Part shown: positions 1 through 9,357 of the stretch, piece after piece
Numbering within the stretch: position 1 is the first letter of the stretch
Layout of the letters: every line of letters starts with the position of its first letter
Origin: JAYUHK01 sp043767025
Lineage (GTDB): Bacteria > Bacteroidota > Bacteroidia > Chitinophagales > Saprospiraceae
Assembly: GCA_043767025.1 (NCBI GenBank)
Contig: JAYUHK010000161.1
Location: forward strand, 1-64,000
Reading direction: 5' to 3'
DNA length: 64,000 nt
Notes under the pieces: model-generated
Databases searched by the model: none
Told to the model about the DNA's origin: nothing
What the model saw: only the letters and a program-made list of their open reading frames with translations
Program-made: the position numbers and the translations under genes

Positions 1-100
1 TACACTTAAATAGAGGACATCTAATATTCGACATAATTTGTTGATTTTCAATAGTTTATGACGACTCAAAATTAAAAACTAAAAACTTATAACTACTTAA
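1..100 (+). repeat. Dispersed intergenic repeat, copy A
   Basis: By direct reading this block matches 63691-63790 at 95 of 100 positions, and an inverted copy lies at 49895-49993. It contains an imperfect 13-base inverted repeat (arms near 32-44 and 48-60) and ends in an A-rich tail. It may extend upstream of the window, because the other copies start with an extra TAAGTTCT-like segment. No coding capacity is seen. Confidence 0.8.
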
Positions 101-122
101 CAATTAATATCTTTGCGAATAC

Positions 123-153
123 TTGAACTTTTGACTCACAACCCTTAACTTTG
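123..153 (+). promoter_or_regulatory. Promoter for the PorP/SprF-adhesin operon
   Basis: TTG at 123-125, a 20-base spacer and TAACTTTG at 146-153 fit the Bacteroidota -33/-7 consensus. A second -7-like TATCTTTG lies at 108-115 without a clear -33 box. Transcription would start near 160, about 120 bases before the ATG at 281. Confidence 0.6.
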
Positions 154-280
154 CGTTTTGTTGTGATTTTTTTTTCAAAGAAATTGCAATAAATATTTCA
201 GAAAAGACCTAAAATTTTACCTTACAAAATCGGTGCTGCGCCTAAAAATCTTCAGCTCGGTTCGCAAAAACTGTTTTTCC

Positions 281-1267
281 ATGAAAAAATCGCTTCCGAT
301 TTTTGTGTTGCTTCTTGCATTGACCCTCCAAACTACGCTTTTCGCACAGCAGTTGCCGCTTTTCTCTCAATACCGCGAAAATAACGGCATCTTGAATCCC
401 GCTTCTGTGAGCAATATTTTTCATACTTCGGACGACAATCTCAACGTCGGAATTTCTTACCGCCAGCAATGGATTGGGTTGGACGGCGCGCCGACTACCC
501 AGACAGTGCGCGCCGAATACATCGGTACGTCCTCCGACAATGTCAATATCCTGACAGGTGGCTACATAATGAACGACCAAACAGGTCCGACGGGTTTTAC
601 GGGTGCTTACGGCAGAATCGGTGCTATTTTTTCCTCCGACCCTACCGAAAGCGGGCTTTCTGTGGGGCTGACGGTCGGCGTAGTGCAGTATCGGGTCAAT
701 ACCTCCAAGTTGCGTCTGCGCGACGCGGGTGACATCGAAGCCACCAACGACCAAAAAAAGATTTTTCCCGACGCAGGTTTGGGTGTTTATTATTACAAAA
801 AACTGTCAGGCGAGCGCGGCAAACTCAACGGCAATACCATTTATGGCGGACTTTCTGTGCCGCAAGTCATCGGGTTGGACGTAAATTATACGGACAATAC
901 TGGAAAATTCACGACCAAACGAATCCAACACTTCTACGGATTGTTGGGCTTTATCTACGGCATGGGCGACGGAGCTTATTTGGAGCCTTCCGCCTGGATA
1001 AAATACGCGCCCAACGCACCCATCAACGTTGATTTGAATTTGAAATACCAACTCAATCCGACTTTTTGGTTGGGAGCTGGATACTCTACTGCGTCTATGC
1101 TCCACGCAGAAGCAGGAGTTATGTTGGGCGAAAATATTGGCTGGGACGAAAATCACCTTCGCATCGGCTACGGTTACGATTATTCGTTCCGAACCTTCGG
1201 TCCATACGCGGGCAGCACGCACGAAATCAACGTTTCGTATTCTCTAAATACCAACAATCGCCGTTAG
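281..1267 (+). CDS. PorP/SprF family type IX secretion system membrane protein
   Basis: Predicted 328-residue outer-membrane beta-barrel of the PorP/SprF family. The start at 281 is chosen because it gives a clean signal peptide (MKKSLPIFVLLLALTLQ, cleavage after FAQ); the frame is open back to 233 but that adds a non-signal extension. Family hallmarks are the mature N terminus with QLPLFSQYREN and LNPA, followed by SYRQQWIGLDGAPTTQ. Family members (SprF of Flavobacterium, PorP of Porphyromonas) act in the T9SS, and SprF is needed for surface display of the type B cargo SprB. Here the gene sits 69 bases upstream of a type B adhesin, so it is probably that adhesin's partner. A second paralogue lies at 38024-38980. 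Confidence 0.9.
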   Translation: MKKSLPIFVLLLALTLQTTLFAQQLPLFSQYRENNGILNPASVSNIFHTSDDNLNVGISYRQQWIGLDGAPTTQTVRAEYIGTSSDNVNILTGGYIMNDQTGPTGFTGAYGRIGAIFSSDPTESGLSVGLTVGVVQYRVNTSKLRLRDAGDIEATNDQKKIFPDAGLGVYYYKKLSGERGKLNGNTIYGGLSVPQVIGLDVNYTDNTGKFTTKRIQHFYGLLGFIYGMGDGAYLEPSAWIKYAPNAPINVDLNLKYQLNPTFWLGAGYSTASMLHAEAGVMLGENIGWDENHLRIGYGYDYSFRTFGPYAGSTHEINVSYSLNTNNRR

Positions 1268-1336
1268 CGGACGTTTTAGCAGTTTATTTTTTACAAAATT
1301 ATTCCAAAACTTTTTATCAAAACGTCAATTCATACA

Positions 1337-4300
1337 ATGAAAAATTTAATCCAATATATACTTTTTAGTTTCGTTTTCTTATCTTCGGTGTCTTCGGTGC
1401 GAAGTCAAACCCCGCTCATACTCAATTTTAGCCAAGTAACGGGCAGCCCCGGCGATTTGGTTTGCGTAGATGTGACGACTACCGACTTTACCAACGTGCT
1501 TTCACTTCAATATTCGGTTAATTGGAACGCCAGCGTGTTGGCTTTCAGCAATGTCACGTCTTTCAATACTACTTTGGGACTCAATGCGTCCACATTCAGC
1601 CTGCCCGTACAAACAGGGGTAGCCAATGCGATAGCTTTCAGTTGGTTCGATAACACCTCCAGCACCGATGGTATTTCGCTGCCCAACGGAGCCTTGTTGT
1701 TCAGGATTTGTTTTACTATCATCGGCGCGCCCGGCACGACCTCTCCTTTTGTAATCACGAGTAATCCTGTTGTTAAAGAATGCATTAAGCATCCGCCCGG
1801 CGGGTCTGATACGCGTGTGCCAACCAACACGGGTACGCCCGGCGGCATCACGGTGGTGCCTGGGACTACCGCACCGCTCGAACTCACTGGTTCGATACAA
1901 AACGCACAACCCAACGACTTGGTGTGCGTAGATATTCGTGCCAACAAATTCATAGACATCAACAGTATGATGTTTTCGATTCATTTCGATAAAACAAAAC
2001 TGACGTATAATTATTTGAATAATTTTCCTTCAGTGCTTTCAGCAAAAGGCTTGGGTACGGCGAGTTTTGACGTTTCGCAAGCTGCCAACGGCTTAATTAC
2101 GGTCAGCTGGACGAGCAGCTCCAACGGCACTACGCTTCCCGACGGTACGACTATTTTCAGCATCTGTTTTACGGCGACAGGGGCGATAGGCAGTTTTTCG
2201 GATATTTCGATAGACGGGATTCCGGTGCCAAAGAAAATTACAAACGGCACTTCGGCTGGCGCAAATATTGGACTCACGACTACGCCCGGACGTGTCAATA
2301 TCATTAGTTCGGTGCTGCAGCCGACGATAAAAGTAGGTAGTTCGGTGACAGAAATTGGCGACCCGACATGTATTGATTTTACGGTAAAAGATTTCAGTCT
2401 GATTTCAGAATTGCAATTTTCTATCAATTACGACCCGACCAAAATCAGATTTGACTCCACTTCTGCCTACAATCTTCCGGGCATGACCGCCGCCGATTTT
2501 ACGGTCAATACTGCGGCGGGGACGATTGTTATGCACTGGATAAGTTCGCAAGGTGGCGTACAGAGAGCTACGGGAGCGTCTATTTTTAAAATTTGTTTTA
2601 CAGCAATCAAAAATATCGGCGATGTCACTCCGATTACTATTTCCAATAATCCTGCGCCTTACATCGCTATCAGCACGCTGGCAGGCGGAGCCGACGTAGG
2701 TTTGACCAAAACAGATGGAACTGTGACATTGATAAATCCAGTAGTCAATCCCCTCGTAGTATCTACCAATACCTACTTCACGGACGAAGGGCTGAAAGTT
2801 TGCGCAGAAGTTTCGGTTCAAAATTTCAAACAAATGACGGGCGTACAGTTTTCTATCAACTGGGATTCCTCCATAGTAAAGTACGATACCATCAAAAATA
2901 TTGCCGTTGCCAATATGTCTTTGGGCAATAATTTTGGTCTAACAAAGGTCAATAACGGCAAATTAACGCTCTCTTGGTCAAATCCAAATCCAACGACTAT
3001 CCCAGACGGAAACACTATTTTTGAAATCTGTTTTTTGGCTATCGGACCTCCAGGCAGTATGTCGCCTGTCGCTTTTACAAATATACCTCTCTCGATGGAA
3101 GCGACGAGAAAATACCTCGCCAAAGATTCCATGACTACGGTTACGCCCGTCAATGGCAAAATTATTATTAATAAAGTGATTTTTGTGACAGATACCGTCA
3201 TATCGGGCGTGAACTGCACGAACCCTTTTGGCGGAAAAATCAATATTACCGTTTCGGGCGGCGTGAAGCCTTATTTTTTTACTTGGAAAAATGAAAACGG
3301 CATGGTAGTATCCAACTCGGAAGACTTGACGACTGGCACTCAAGCCTGTTATTCGGTAAGGATTCAGGACTCCGCCGTTCCGCCTCATACTTCTACCGAT
3401 ACGTTTTGTATTCCCGGCAACTTTACTGTCCCAATAGCCAAAGTACTTCCGCCATTCCGTCGAGTTATCAACTGTTTGCACACATTGGATACTTTGAGCG
3501 GCATCGGCTCTACCACGCTCAACACTCGCTTTAATTGGGAAGCTCTGGCGGGCGGGAGCTTTGTGTCAGGACAAAACACCCTCAATCCAGTCATCAAAGC
3601 GGCAGGAAAATACCTTTTGTATGTCACCGATACTTTCAGCCGTTGCTCGGCAGAGAGCGCGGACACTATTTTTGTCACCGTAGATACCATTCGCCCCGTC
3701 ATAGACATCGGCGTAGGAAAACCCATTAATTGCTATCACCCAACAGATACGCTCGGCGGTGCTTTGACCTCTACGGGCGCGCTTATTACTTACGAATGGA
3801 AGACCGTAGGAGGAAATTTTGTTTCGCCTACCAATGTCGTAAAGTCGATTATTAATAAAGGTGGTGCGTATTCATTTAAAGTTACTAACACGTCCAACGG
3901 CTGTTTCAGGAGTGATTCTATTACTGTTTCGGAAGATTTGCTTGCGCCAACGATTGCGATTATTCCAGCAGGAATACTCACTTGCGCTGATACGCTCAAA
4001 ACTTTGAACGGTACTGGCTCGTCCACAGGGGCGCGATTTACTTACAAATGGACGACGATAACTGGAAATATTGTGACAGGGCAAAATTCAATTATTGCTA
4101 CCGCAAATGCAGCAGGAGTTTATAATTTCATAGTAAAAGATACCGTGAATGGTTGTACGGCGGTTGCGTCGGATTCCATTTCGCCCGATAATAATCTTCC
4201 GACCGTCGTGGTGGTAGGAAACTCCAAGCCATTGAGTTGCAAGGATTCTATCCTCACGCTTTCAGGAAACGGCTCTACCACAGGCAGCAGCATCAAATAC

Positions 4301-6541
4301 AAATGGACGACCTCCGGCACTGGACATTTTACGTCGCCGACCAATATACTCAACGTTACGGTGGATTCCGCAGGAAGTTATCAACTCGAAGTGCGAGATA
4401 CTGTGACCGGTTGCAAGTCAATAAAAACTCTTGTTGTTACCAAAAATATTACGCCGCCTAATGCGACAGCATTTCCTACGGCTAAAATAAATTGCAGTGC
4501 GCCGACCGCTATTTTGAACGGAACTGGCTCCTCTCTCGGTCCAAAATATTCTTACAACTGGACAAGTTCCGCGACTGGACATTTTGTTTCGGGTATCAGT
4601 ACACTCAACCCGGTCGTAGATTCGGCTGGCACTTACTTTCTCGTAGTCAGAGATACCGTGAACGGTTGCCGCGACACTGCTACGGTGGTAGTCACCAAAA
4701 ACACTATTTTGCCTTTGGCTAACGTGACAGCGACAGGTAAAATTAGCTGTAGCAATCCTACTTTGGCACTCAGCGGAGCGGGTTCGTCCGTAGGCGCGAA
4801 CTTTACTTATATGTGGATGGCGACCAACGGCGGCGCAATCATCGGCGCAAACAACCAAATCAACGCAACTGCCTTACAATCAGGCACTTTTATTCTCACA
4901 GTAAAAGATTCTACAAATAATTGTATTCAAAAAGATACTATCATTGTGACAGGCAATAAAACCCTGCCCGTAGTAAAAGCAAGCACCGCAACGGTGACTT
5001 GCAAAAACCCAATCATTGACCTAAATAGCCTTGGGACTTCGGTTGGGACGAAATATAGCTATGCTTGGACGACGACCAACGGAAATATTATCGCGGGAAC
5101 ACAAAACACAATTTCAGCAAAAGTAGATATCAACGGCACTTACAAACTTATTGTCACAGATACGACTAATAATTGTAAAGATTCGGTCAGTGTAGCCATC
5201 GGGATTGATAAGGTAAAACCCGTCGCGGACGCAGGTGCGGACGGACTTTTGACGTGCCAAATTACGAGTCTTGTTCTCGACGGACAAAATTCTGCAAGCG
5301 GAACAAAAATCACTTATTTTTGGACTTCTGCCAACGGAGGAAATATCACCAACGGTGTAGCCACCAACGCCGCAACTATCAACAAAGCAGGCACTTATAC
5401 CTTGTTGGTCAAAGATACTGTCAATGGCTGTTCGGCGACAGATGTTGCGATAGTGACCAAAGACACCAACATTCCGACTGCCAATATTGTGCAGCCCGAC
5501 ACCCTTCGCTGCCCCAATTCAGTGCTTGTTTTGAGTGGCGCGGGCTCATCTACGGGTGCTAATTTTAGCTATCTCTGGACGAGTGTTGGCGGCAGTATTT
5601 TGGCGGGAGCTAATACATTGAATGCATCCGTCAAAAAGGCGGGCATCTATATTTTGACTGTCACAAACAGTGTAAATAGTTGCCAAATATCTGATACCGT
5701 TTTTGTTGCCAAAAAACCAGACTTACCCAATGCCAATGCTGGTTCTGACCAACCTACTTGTACCGACAATGTAGTGCTGACCGGCAACACTCCTACGGGA
5801 ACGACGGGCGTTTGGGCAGACGGAAACGGTACTTTTCTCAATACCGTCGGCGGAGTGGCAACAGCAGAAAATCTTTTCACAGGCGAAAATATTTTTTACT
5901 GGAAACTTTCTACTGCCGCTTGCCCGAACTACGCGACGGACACGGTAGTAGTCACAAAAATCAATAAACCTTTGGCAAACAACGACGCTTTTGTGAAGCC
6001 TTTCGACATCAATCCACTGCTGGTCAATTTGACAAAAAATGACGTGAATGGTGGCGGAAATATCATTACTGCCATCGTCAATCCTTTGCTTATCGGCAGT
6101 TTGGCTCTGTCGGATAGTGGAAAATATGCCGTTACAACGCCTCCATCTTTTTTCGGAGAATTAACTTTTAGCTACTCAATTTGCTCGGAATTGTGTCCTA
6201 ATCTTTGCGATACGGCGGACGTAAAAATTAAGGTAGAACCCAATCCAGACGGCATCGAACAATTTTTGCCGAATGCCATCACTCCGAATGCGGACGGCAA
6301 AAATGATGTATTGATTTTTGACGTTATTACCTACGGTACTACCGAACAATTCCCTGATAATGAGTTAGTTGTATTCAATCGTTGGGGTGATATTGTGTAT
6401 CAAACCAAGCCTTATACCAATAATTGGGGCGGTACCAATAAGTCGGGACAGTTGCTCCCGCACGGCACATATTATTATATTTTGAAGTTAAATATTACCA
6501 AAGGTTTGGTTTATCGCGGAGATATTACGATACTAAAATAA
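1337..6541 (+). CDS. Giant cohesin-domain / Ig-repeat adhesin, T9SS type B sorting domain
   Basis: 1734 residues with signal peptide 1-24. Four cohesin-like domains (about 26-173, 178-325, 328-467, 471-613) share a GDLVCVDV-type strand, a WN..VL..-type core and LPDGTTIFSICF-type segments. A SprB-like segment (615-690) follows, then nine Ig/PKD-like repeats of about 84 residues (703-1464) with the pattern C..L.G.GSSTG....Y.WTT...AG.Y.L.V.DT.NGC, a tenth divergent copy, an Ig-like module with the cysteine motif CSELCPNLC (about 1548-1640), and a gliding/CHU_C type B domain (PNAITPNADGKND, FNRWGD, HGTYYYI). It is expected to be exported by the T9SS and held on the cell surface. The preceding PorP/SprF gene and the following ATPase gene (17 bases away) suggest one operon. 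Ligand unknown. Confidence 0.9.
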   Translation: MKNLIQYILFSFVFLSSVSSVRSQTPLILNFSQVTGSPGDLVCVDVTTTDFTNVLSLQYSVNWNASVLAFSNVTSFNTTLGLNASTFSLPVQTGVANAIAFSWFDNTSSTDGISLPNGALLFRICFTIIGAPGTTSPFVITSNPVVKECIKHPPGGSDTRVPTNTGTPGGITVVPGTTAPLELTGSIQNAQPNDLVCVDIRANKFIDINSMMFSIHFDKTKLTYNYLNNFPSVLSAKGLGTASFDVSQAANGLITVSWTSSSNGTTLPDGTTIFSICFTATGAIGSFSDISIDGIPVPKKITNGTSAGANIGLTTTPGRVNIISSVLQPTIKVGSSVTEIGDPTCIDFTVKDFSLISELQFSINYDPTKIRFDSTSAYNLPGMTAADFTVNTAAGTIVMHWISSQGGVQRATGASIFKICFTAIKNIGDVTPITISNNPAPYIAISTLAGGADVGLTKTDGTVTLINPVVNPLVVSTNTYFTDEGLKVCAEVSVQNFKQMTGVQFSINWDSSIVKYDTIKNIAVANMSLGNNFGLTKVNNGKLTLSWSNPNPTTIPDGNTIFEICFLAIGPPGSMSPVAFTNIPLSMEATRKYLAKDSMTTVTPVNGKIIINKVIFVTDTVISGVNCTNPFGGKINITVSGGVKPYFFTWKNENGMVVSNSEDLTTGTQACYSVRIQDSAVPPHTSTDTFCIPGNFTVPIAKVLPPFRRVINCLHTLDTLSGIGSTTLNTRFNWEALAGGSFVSGQNTLNPVIKAAGKYLLYVTDTFSRCSAESADTIFVTVDTIRPVIDIGVGKPINCYHPTDTLGGALTSTGALITYEWKTVGGNFVSPTNVVKSIINKGGAYSFKVTNTSNGCFRSDSITVSEDLLAPTIAIIPAGILTCADTLKTLNGTGSSTGARFTYKWTTITGNIVTGQNSIIATANAAGVYNFIVKDTVNGCTAVASDSISPDNNLPTVVVVGNSKPLSCKDSILTLSGNGSTTGSSIKYKWTTSGTGHFTSPTNILNVTVDSAGSYQLEVRDTVTGCKSIKTLVVTKNITPPNATAFPTAKINCSAPTAILNGTGSSLGPKYSYNWTSSATGHFVSGISTLNPVVDSAGTYFLVVRDTVNGCRDTATVVVTKNTILPLANVTATGKISCSNPTLALSGAGSSVGANFTYMWMATNGGAIIGANNQINATALQSGTFILTVKDSTNNCIQKDTIIVTGNKTLPVVKASTATVTCKNPIIDLNSLGTSVGTKYSYAWTTTNGNIIAGTQNTISAKVDINGTYKLIVTDTTNNCKDSVSVAIGIDKVKPVADAGADGLLTCQITSLVLDGQNSASGTKITYFWTSANGGNITNGVATNAATINKAGTYTLLVKDTVNGCSATDVAIVTKDTNIPTANIVQPDTLRCPNSVLVLSGAGSSTGANFSYLWTSVGGSILAGANTLNASVKKAGIYILTVTNSVNSCQISDTVFVAKKPDLPNANAGSDQPTCTDNVVLTGNTPTGTTGVWADGNGTFLNTVGGVATAENLFTGENIFYWKLSTAACPNYATDTVVVTKINKPLANNDAFVKPFDINPLLVNLTKNDVNGGGNIITAIVNPLLIGSLALSDSGKYAVTTPPSFFGELTFSYSICSELCPNLCDTADVKIKVEPNPDGIEQFLPNAITPNADGKNDVLIFDVITYGTTEQFPDNELVVFNRWGDIVYQTKPYTNNWGGTNKSGQLLPHGTYYYILKLNITKGLVYRGDITILK
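3445..5728 (+). repeat. Nine tandem ~84-residue Ig/PKD-like coding repeats
   Basis: Inside the 1734-residue adhesin, nine consecutive units of about 252 bases each carry a conserved Cys near the start, a Y.WTT core and a closing NGC or NNC. At DNA level the units differ in many third-codon positions, so the array looks old and is not a fresh expansion. Confidence 0.75.
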
Positions 6542-6558
6542 ATTTTTTAGCGTTTTTT

Positions 6559-8139
6559 GTGACCATTTTGAACAATATAATTTTGGCAAATCAAGACAAA
6601 TTCATTGAAGAAATAAAATCTGGATATACTTTCAAAGGTACTTCTCTGATGTTGGGGGCGGCAGTGTTAGATGGCATTTGCTTTCCAGAGGCTGTCGTTT
6701 CGTTGCCTTTGCGCACGCTCAATCGGCATGGATTAATAGCAGGCGCGACGGGAACTGGTAAGACAAAAACGCTGCAAGTAATTGCCGAACAGCTTTCGGC
6801 GGCGAGTATCCCAGTCGTTTTGATGGATATAAAAGGCGATTTGAGCGGCATTGCGTCCGCAGGAAATAGCAACGACGAGCGCGTAGTCAAGCGAGCCGAA
6901 CAGTTGAAAATAAACTACAAAGCCGAGGGCAGCCCCGTCGAGTTTTTGACGCTTTCCAACGAAAAAGGCACTCGACTTCGCGCTACTGTTACCGAGTTTG
7001 GACCTGTTTTATTCTCCAAAATATTGGGTCTGAACGATACGCAGGGCGGTGCAGTCGCCGTAATTTTTAAATATTGTGACGACCAGTTGTTGCCACTTTT
7101 GGACTTGGCGGACTTCAAAAAAGTATTGCAATACATCACCAATGAAGGAAAAGATGCCGTAAAAGCGGAGTTTGGTTTGATTACATCTGCCACCGTAGGC
7201 TCGATTATGCGCAAAGTAGTGGAGTTGGAACAGCAAGGCGCGGCGACCTTTTTTGGGGAACGCTCGTTTGAAGTCGCCGACCTTTGCCGCCGCGACGAGA
7301 ACGGAAAAGGCATGGTTTCGGTCGTCCGATTGACGGACATTCAGGACAAACCCAAACTTTTTTCGACTTTTATGCTTCAAATGTTGGCAGAGATATACAG
7401 CAGTTTTCCGGAAGTTGGCGACCTTGAGCAGCCCGAATTGGTAATTTTTATTGATGAAGCGCACTTGGTTTTTGAAGAAGCCTCTGACGCTTTGTTGTCA
7501 CAGATAAAGACAATTATAAAATTAATTCGCTCCAAAGGAGTTGGAATTATTTTTGTTACCCAAAATCCTGCCGATATTCCAGATGCGGTTTTGGGTCAGT
7601 TGGGTCTGAAAATTCAACACGCATTGCGAGCTTTTACAGCCAAAGACCGAAAGGCTATCAAGCTCACGGCTGAAAATTATCCAGAAACAAACTACTACGA
7701 TACTCAAAAATTGATTACCGAATTAGGCATCGGCGAGGCTTTTGTCACCGCTCTGAACGAGCAAGGAATCCCTACGCCGTTGGTTCACACGATGCTCCGT
7801 CCGCCTCAATCACAGATGATTATTTTGACAAATGAAGTTATAGAATCAATAAATTCTGCGTCTGTCATTCAAAAAAAATATAATGAAATCGTCAATCGTG
7901 AAAGTGCCTACGAAATATTAACCGCAAAAATAAATGCAGCATCAGGCGGCTTGGGCGAGAACGGCGAGAAAACCGAAACCCAAACAATATTAGAAGAAGG
8001 AAAAAATATCCTAACGAAAGTAATTGACAACCCCGTCGCAAAGCAAGTCGGACGTGCCATCACTCGCGAGATAGCGCGCGGGATACTCGGAGTTTTAGGA
8101 TTGGGAGGAAGCGGCAAGAGTAAAAAGAGTTGGTTTTAG
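6559..8139 (+). CDS. HerA-like ATPase / DUF853 (YjgR-type) protein
   Basis: 526-residue P-loop ATPase of the HerA/FtsK superfamily, DUF853 (YjgR) branch. The family signature NRHGLIAGATGTGKTKTLQ carries Walker A at residues 62-69; Walker B VIFIDEAHLVF is near 295-305, and a sensor-like IIFVTQNPADIPD follows. The C terminus is Gly/Lys rich. The start is a GTG at 6559 (a TTG at 6568 is possible); the next ATG would remove conserved N-terminal sequence. The cellular role of this family is not settled; relatives are annotated as helicase-like or DNA-translocating ATPases. It lies 17 bases behind the adhesin stop and has no promoter of its own that I can see, so co-transcription is likely although the functions look unrelated. 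Confidence 0.88.
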   Translation: MTILNNIILANQDKFIEEIKSGYTFKGTSLMLGAAVLDGICFPEAVVSLPLRTLNRHGLIAGATGTGKTKTLQVIAEQLSAASIPVVLMDIKGDLSGIASAGNSNDERVVKRAEQLKINYKAEGSPVEFLTLSNEKGTRLRATVTEFGPVLFSKILGLNDTQGGAVAVIFKYCDDQLLPLLDLADFKKVLQYITNEGKDAVKAEFGLITSATVGSIMRKVVELEQQGAATFFGERSFEVADLCRRDENGKGMVSVVRLTDIQDKPKLFSTFMLQMLAEIYSSFPEVGDLEQPELVIFIDEAHLVFEEASDALLSQIKTIIKLIRSKGVGIIFVTQNPADIPDAVLGQLGLKIQHALRAFTAKDRKAIKLTAENYPETNYYDTQKLITELGIGEAFVTALNEQGIPTPLVHTMLRPPQSQMIILTNEVIESINSASVIQKKYNEIVNRESAYEILTAKINAASGGLGENGEKTETQTILEEGKNILTKVIDNPVAKQVGRAITREIARGILGVLGLGGSGKSKKSWF

Positions 8140-8240
8140 TATGTCACAAACGTACTTTTCATAATTTTTATTAGGTGACTGCTTTTACAAATATAGATTG
8201 CCAAAGCTAAAATACCCCATAAACCTTACACTTTCCAAAC

Positions 8241-9215
8241 TCACAGACCCAGCTCTGCGCGCACCGCACACACTACTTCGGGAGTAGAAGTAGCGAGATT
8301 AGCAATTTTTTCATCTTCCCAATTTGGGAACTGCGTCAATATGTTGCCAACCACTTCGCGCTCTTTTTGGCTTATACCTTTTTCAATACCTTTTTCGATA
8401 CCTTTTTCGATACCTTTTTCGATACCTTTTTTTTCGGCTTCTTGCATCAAATGATCATAAGAATTCATATTATTTCCAGTATTTTTTACAGTTTGAATAA
8501 TTTTTTGCACATTTTCTGGGCTAAATTCGTTGTTTTTTAGGATATAAACAAATTGAGCGACCAAAAAAGTTTCCAATGACTCCTTTTTTTCGGAATCGCC
8601 GACGCTGACGAACATCAGTTTACTGTTTTGAAGTACATACTCTTCGTCGCCGCCGAAACGTAAAGTCCGCAAAGAATGTAGCAAAAGCCCAGCTTTCAGC
8701 ATTTGCCATGCCTCTTGGGAGAAGCTCGTGAGGTCAGTAAGTTGGTAATCAAAAGCAGGAACATAAGGCAGTAAAAATTCGTCTATTTCTTTAAAATATT
8801 CTGCGAATGGTTTGTATCGCCAATGTCGCTTGGGGTCTTTGTTGTGATAAACGACAATAGGGACAACAGGCGTTAGAGGCAATTTATTGTGGTCACAATC
8901 GTCCCAAATTTCCAACATATATCGTAGCAGTTGGAGGTGCGGAAACTTCGGTACATAACTTTTGTGTTCGAACAAAAAAGTTATTTTGACGGGTTTTCGA
9001 TCCGCTCCATAGCTACATTCCCAAACTACATCTGCGAAATATTCTTGGAGTTGCTCGGAAATATAAGAATTGTTAGAAATTGTAAGTGACTGGAAATCAA
9101 TATTTTGTACCAATCCTTGTGCCAGAAATTGCTGAATGTACTCTTCTACTACGTCTTGTCGAGAGAAGGCGACTTTAAAAAATTCGTCGTGCGGATTGGT
9201 AGTTGGTGGCTTCAT
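8241..9215 (-). CDS. Rpn family (YhgA-like) recombination-promoting nuclease / putative transposase
   Basis: 324 residues. The N terminus NPHDEFFKVAFS, the segment ITFLFEHKSYVPKFPHLQLLRYMLEIW and the PVVPIVVYHNK strand are typical of the Rpn/YhgA-like branch of PD-(D/E)XK nucleases (older name: putative transposase). In E. coli, Rpn proteins promote RecA-independent recombination and are DNA endonucleases. The likely catalytic core is the E-H-K run in the second block. Near the C terminus is a run of four IEKG units encoded by a 12-base tandem repeat, a frequent feature of this family. It stands alone, convergent with the ATPase gene, and no terminal inverted repeats are seen. Confidence 0.85.
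   Translation of the reverse strand: MKPPTTNPHDEFFKVAFSRQDVVEEYIQQFLAQGLVQNIDFQSLTISNNSYISEQLQEYFADVVWECSYGADRKPVKITFLFEHKSYVPKFPHLQLLRYMLEIWDDCDHNKLPLTPVVPIVVYHNKDPKRHWRYKPFAEYFKEIDEFLLPYVPAFDYQLTDLTSFSQEAWQMLKAGLLLHSLRTLRFGGDEEYVLQNSKLMFVSVGDSEKKESLETFLVAQFVYILKNNEFSPENVQKIIQTVKNTGNNMNSYDHLMQEAEKKGIEKGIEKGIEKGIEKGISQKEREVVGNILTQFPNWEDEKIANLATSTPEVVCAVRAELGL
8376..8435 (-). repeat. 12-base tandem repeat inside the Rpn-like gene
   Basis: Four units of ACCTTTTTCGAT (the first has CAAT) followed by a fifth degenerate one, read on the + strand. They encode (IEKG)n on the - strand. Because the unit is 12 bases, gain or loss of units keeps the frame. Confidence 0.85.
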
Positions 9216-9245
9216 TGCTTGCTGTTTTTTGTGTATTCCGAAGAC

Positions 9246-9253
9246 AAATGTAC
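9246..9253 (-). promoter_or_regulatory. -7 element upstream of the Rpn-like gene
   Basis: TACATTTG on the - strand matches the Bacteroidota TAnnTTTG -7 box about 30 bases upstream of the ATG. No good -33 TTG was found at the expected spacing. Confidence 0.4.
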
Positions 9254-9357
9254 AAAAATTTATTTACGATTTAGCTTACTTTTACCGTTAATATAGCCTT
9301 TAAAAAAGTGCATTTAAAAAAAGTTTATGATTTAAAAATATTCCCTCCATTAACTTT

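Noticed and set aside
8241..9215. Insertion sequence around the Rpn/YhgA-like gene (older name: putative transposase)
   Set aside because: No terminal inverted repeats or target duplications are visible, and this family does not behave as a classic transposase.
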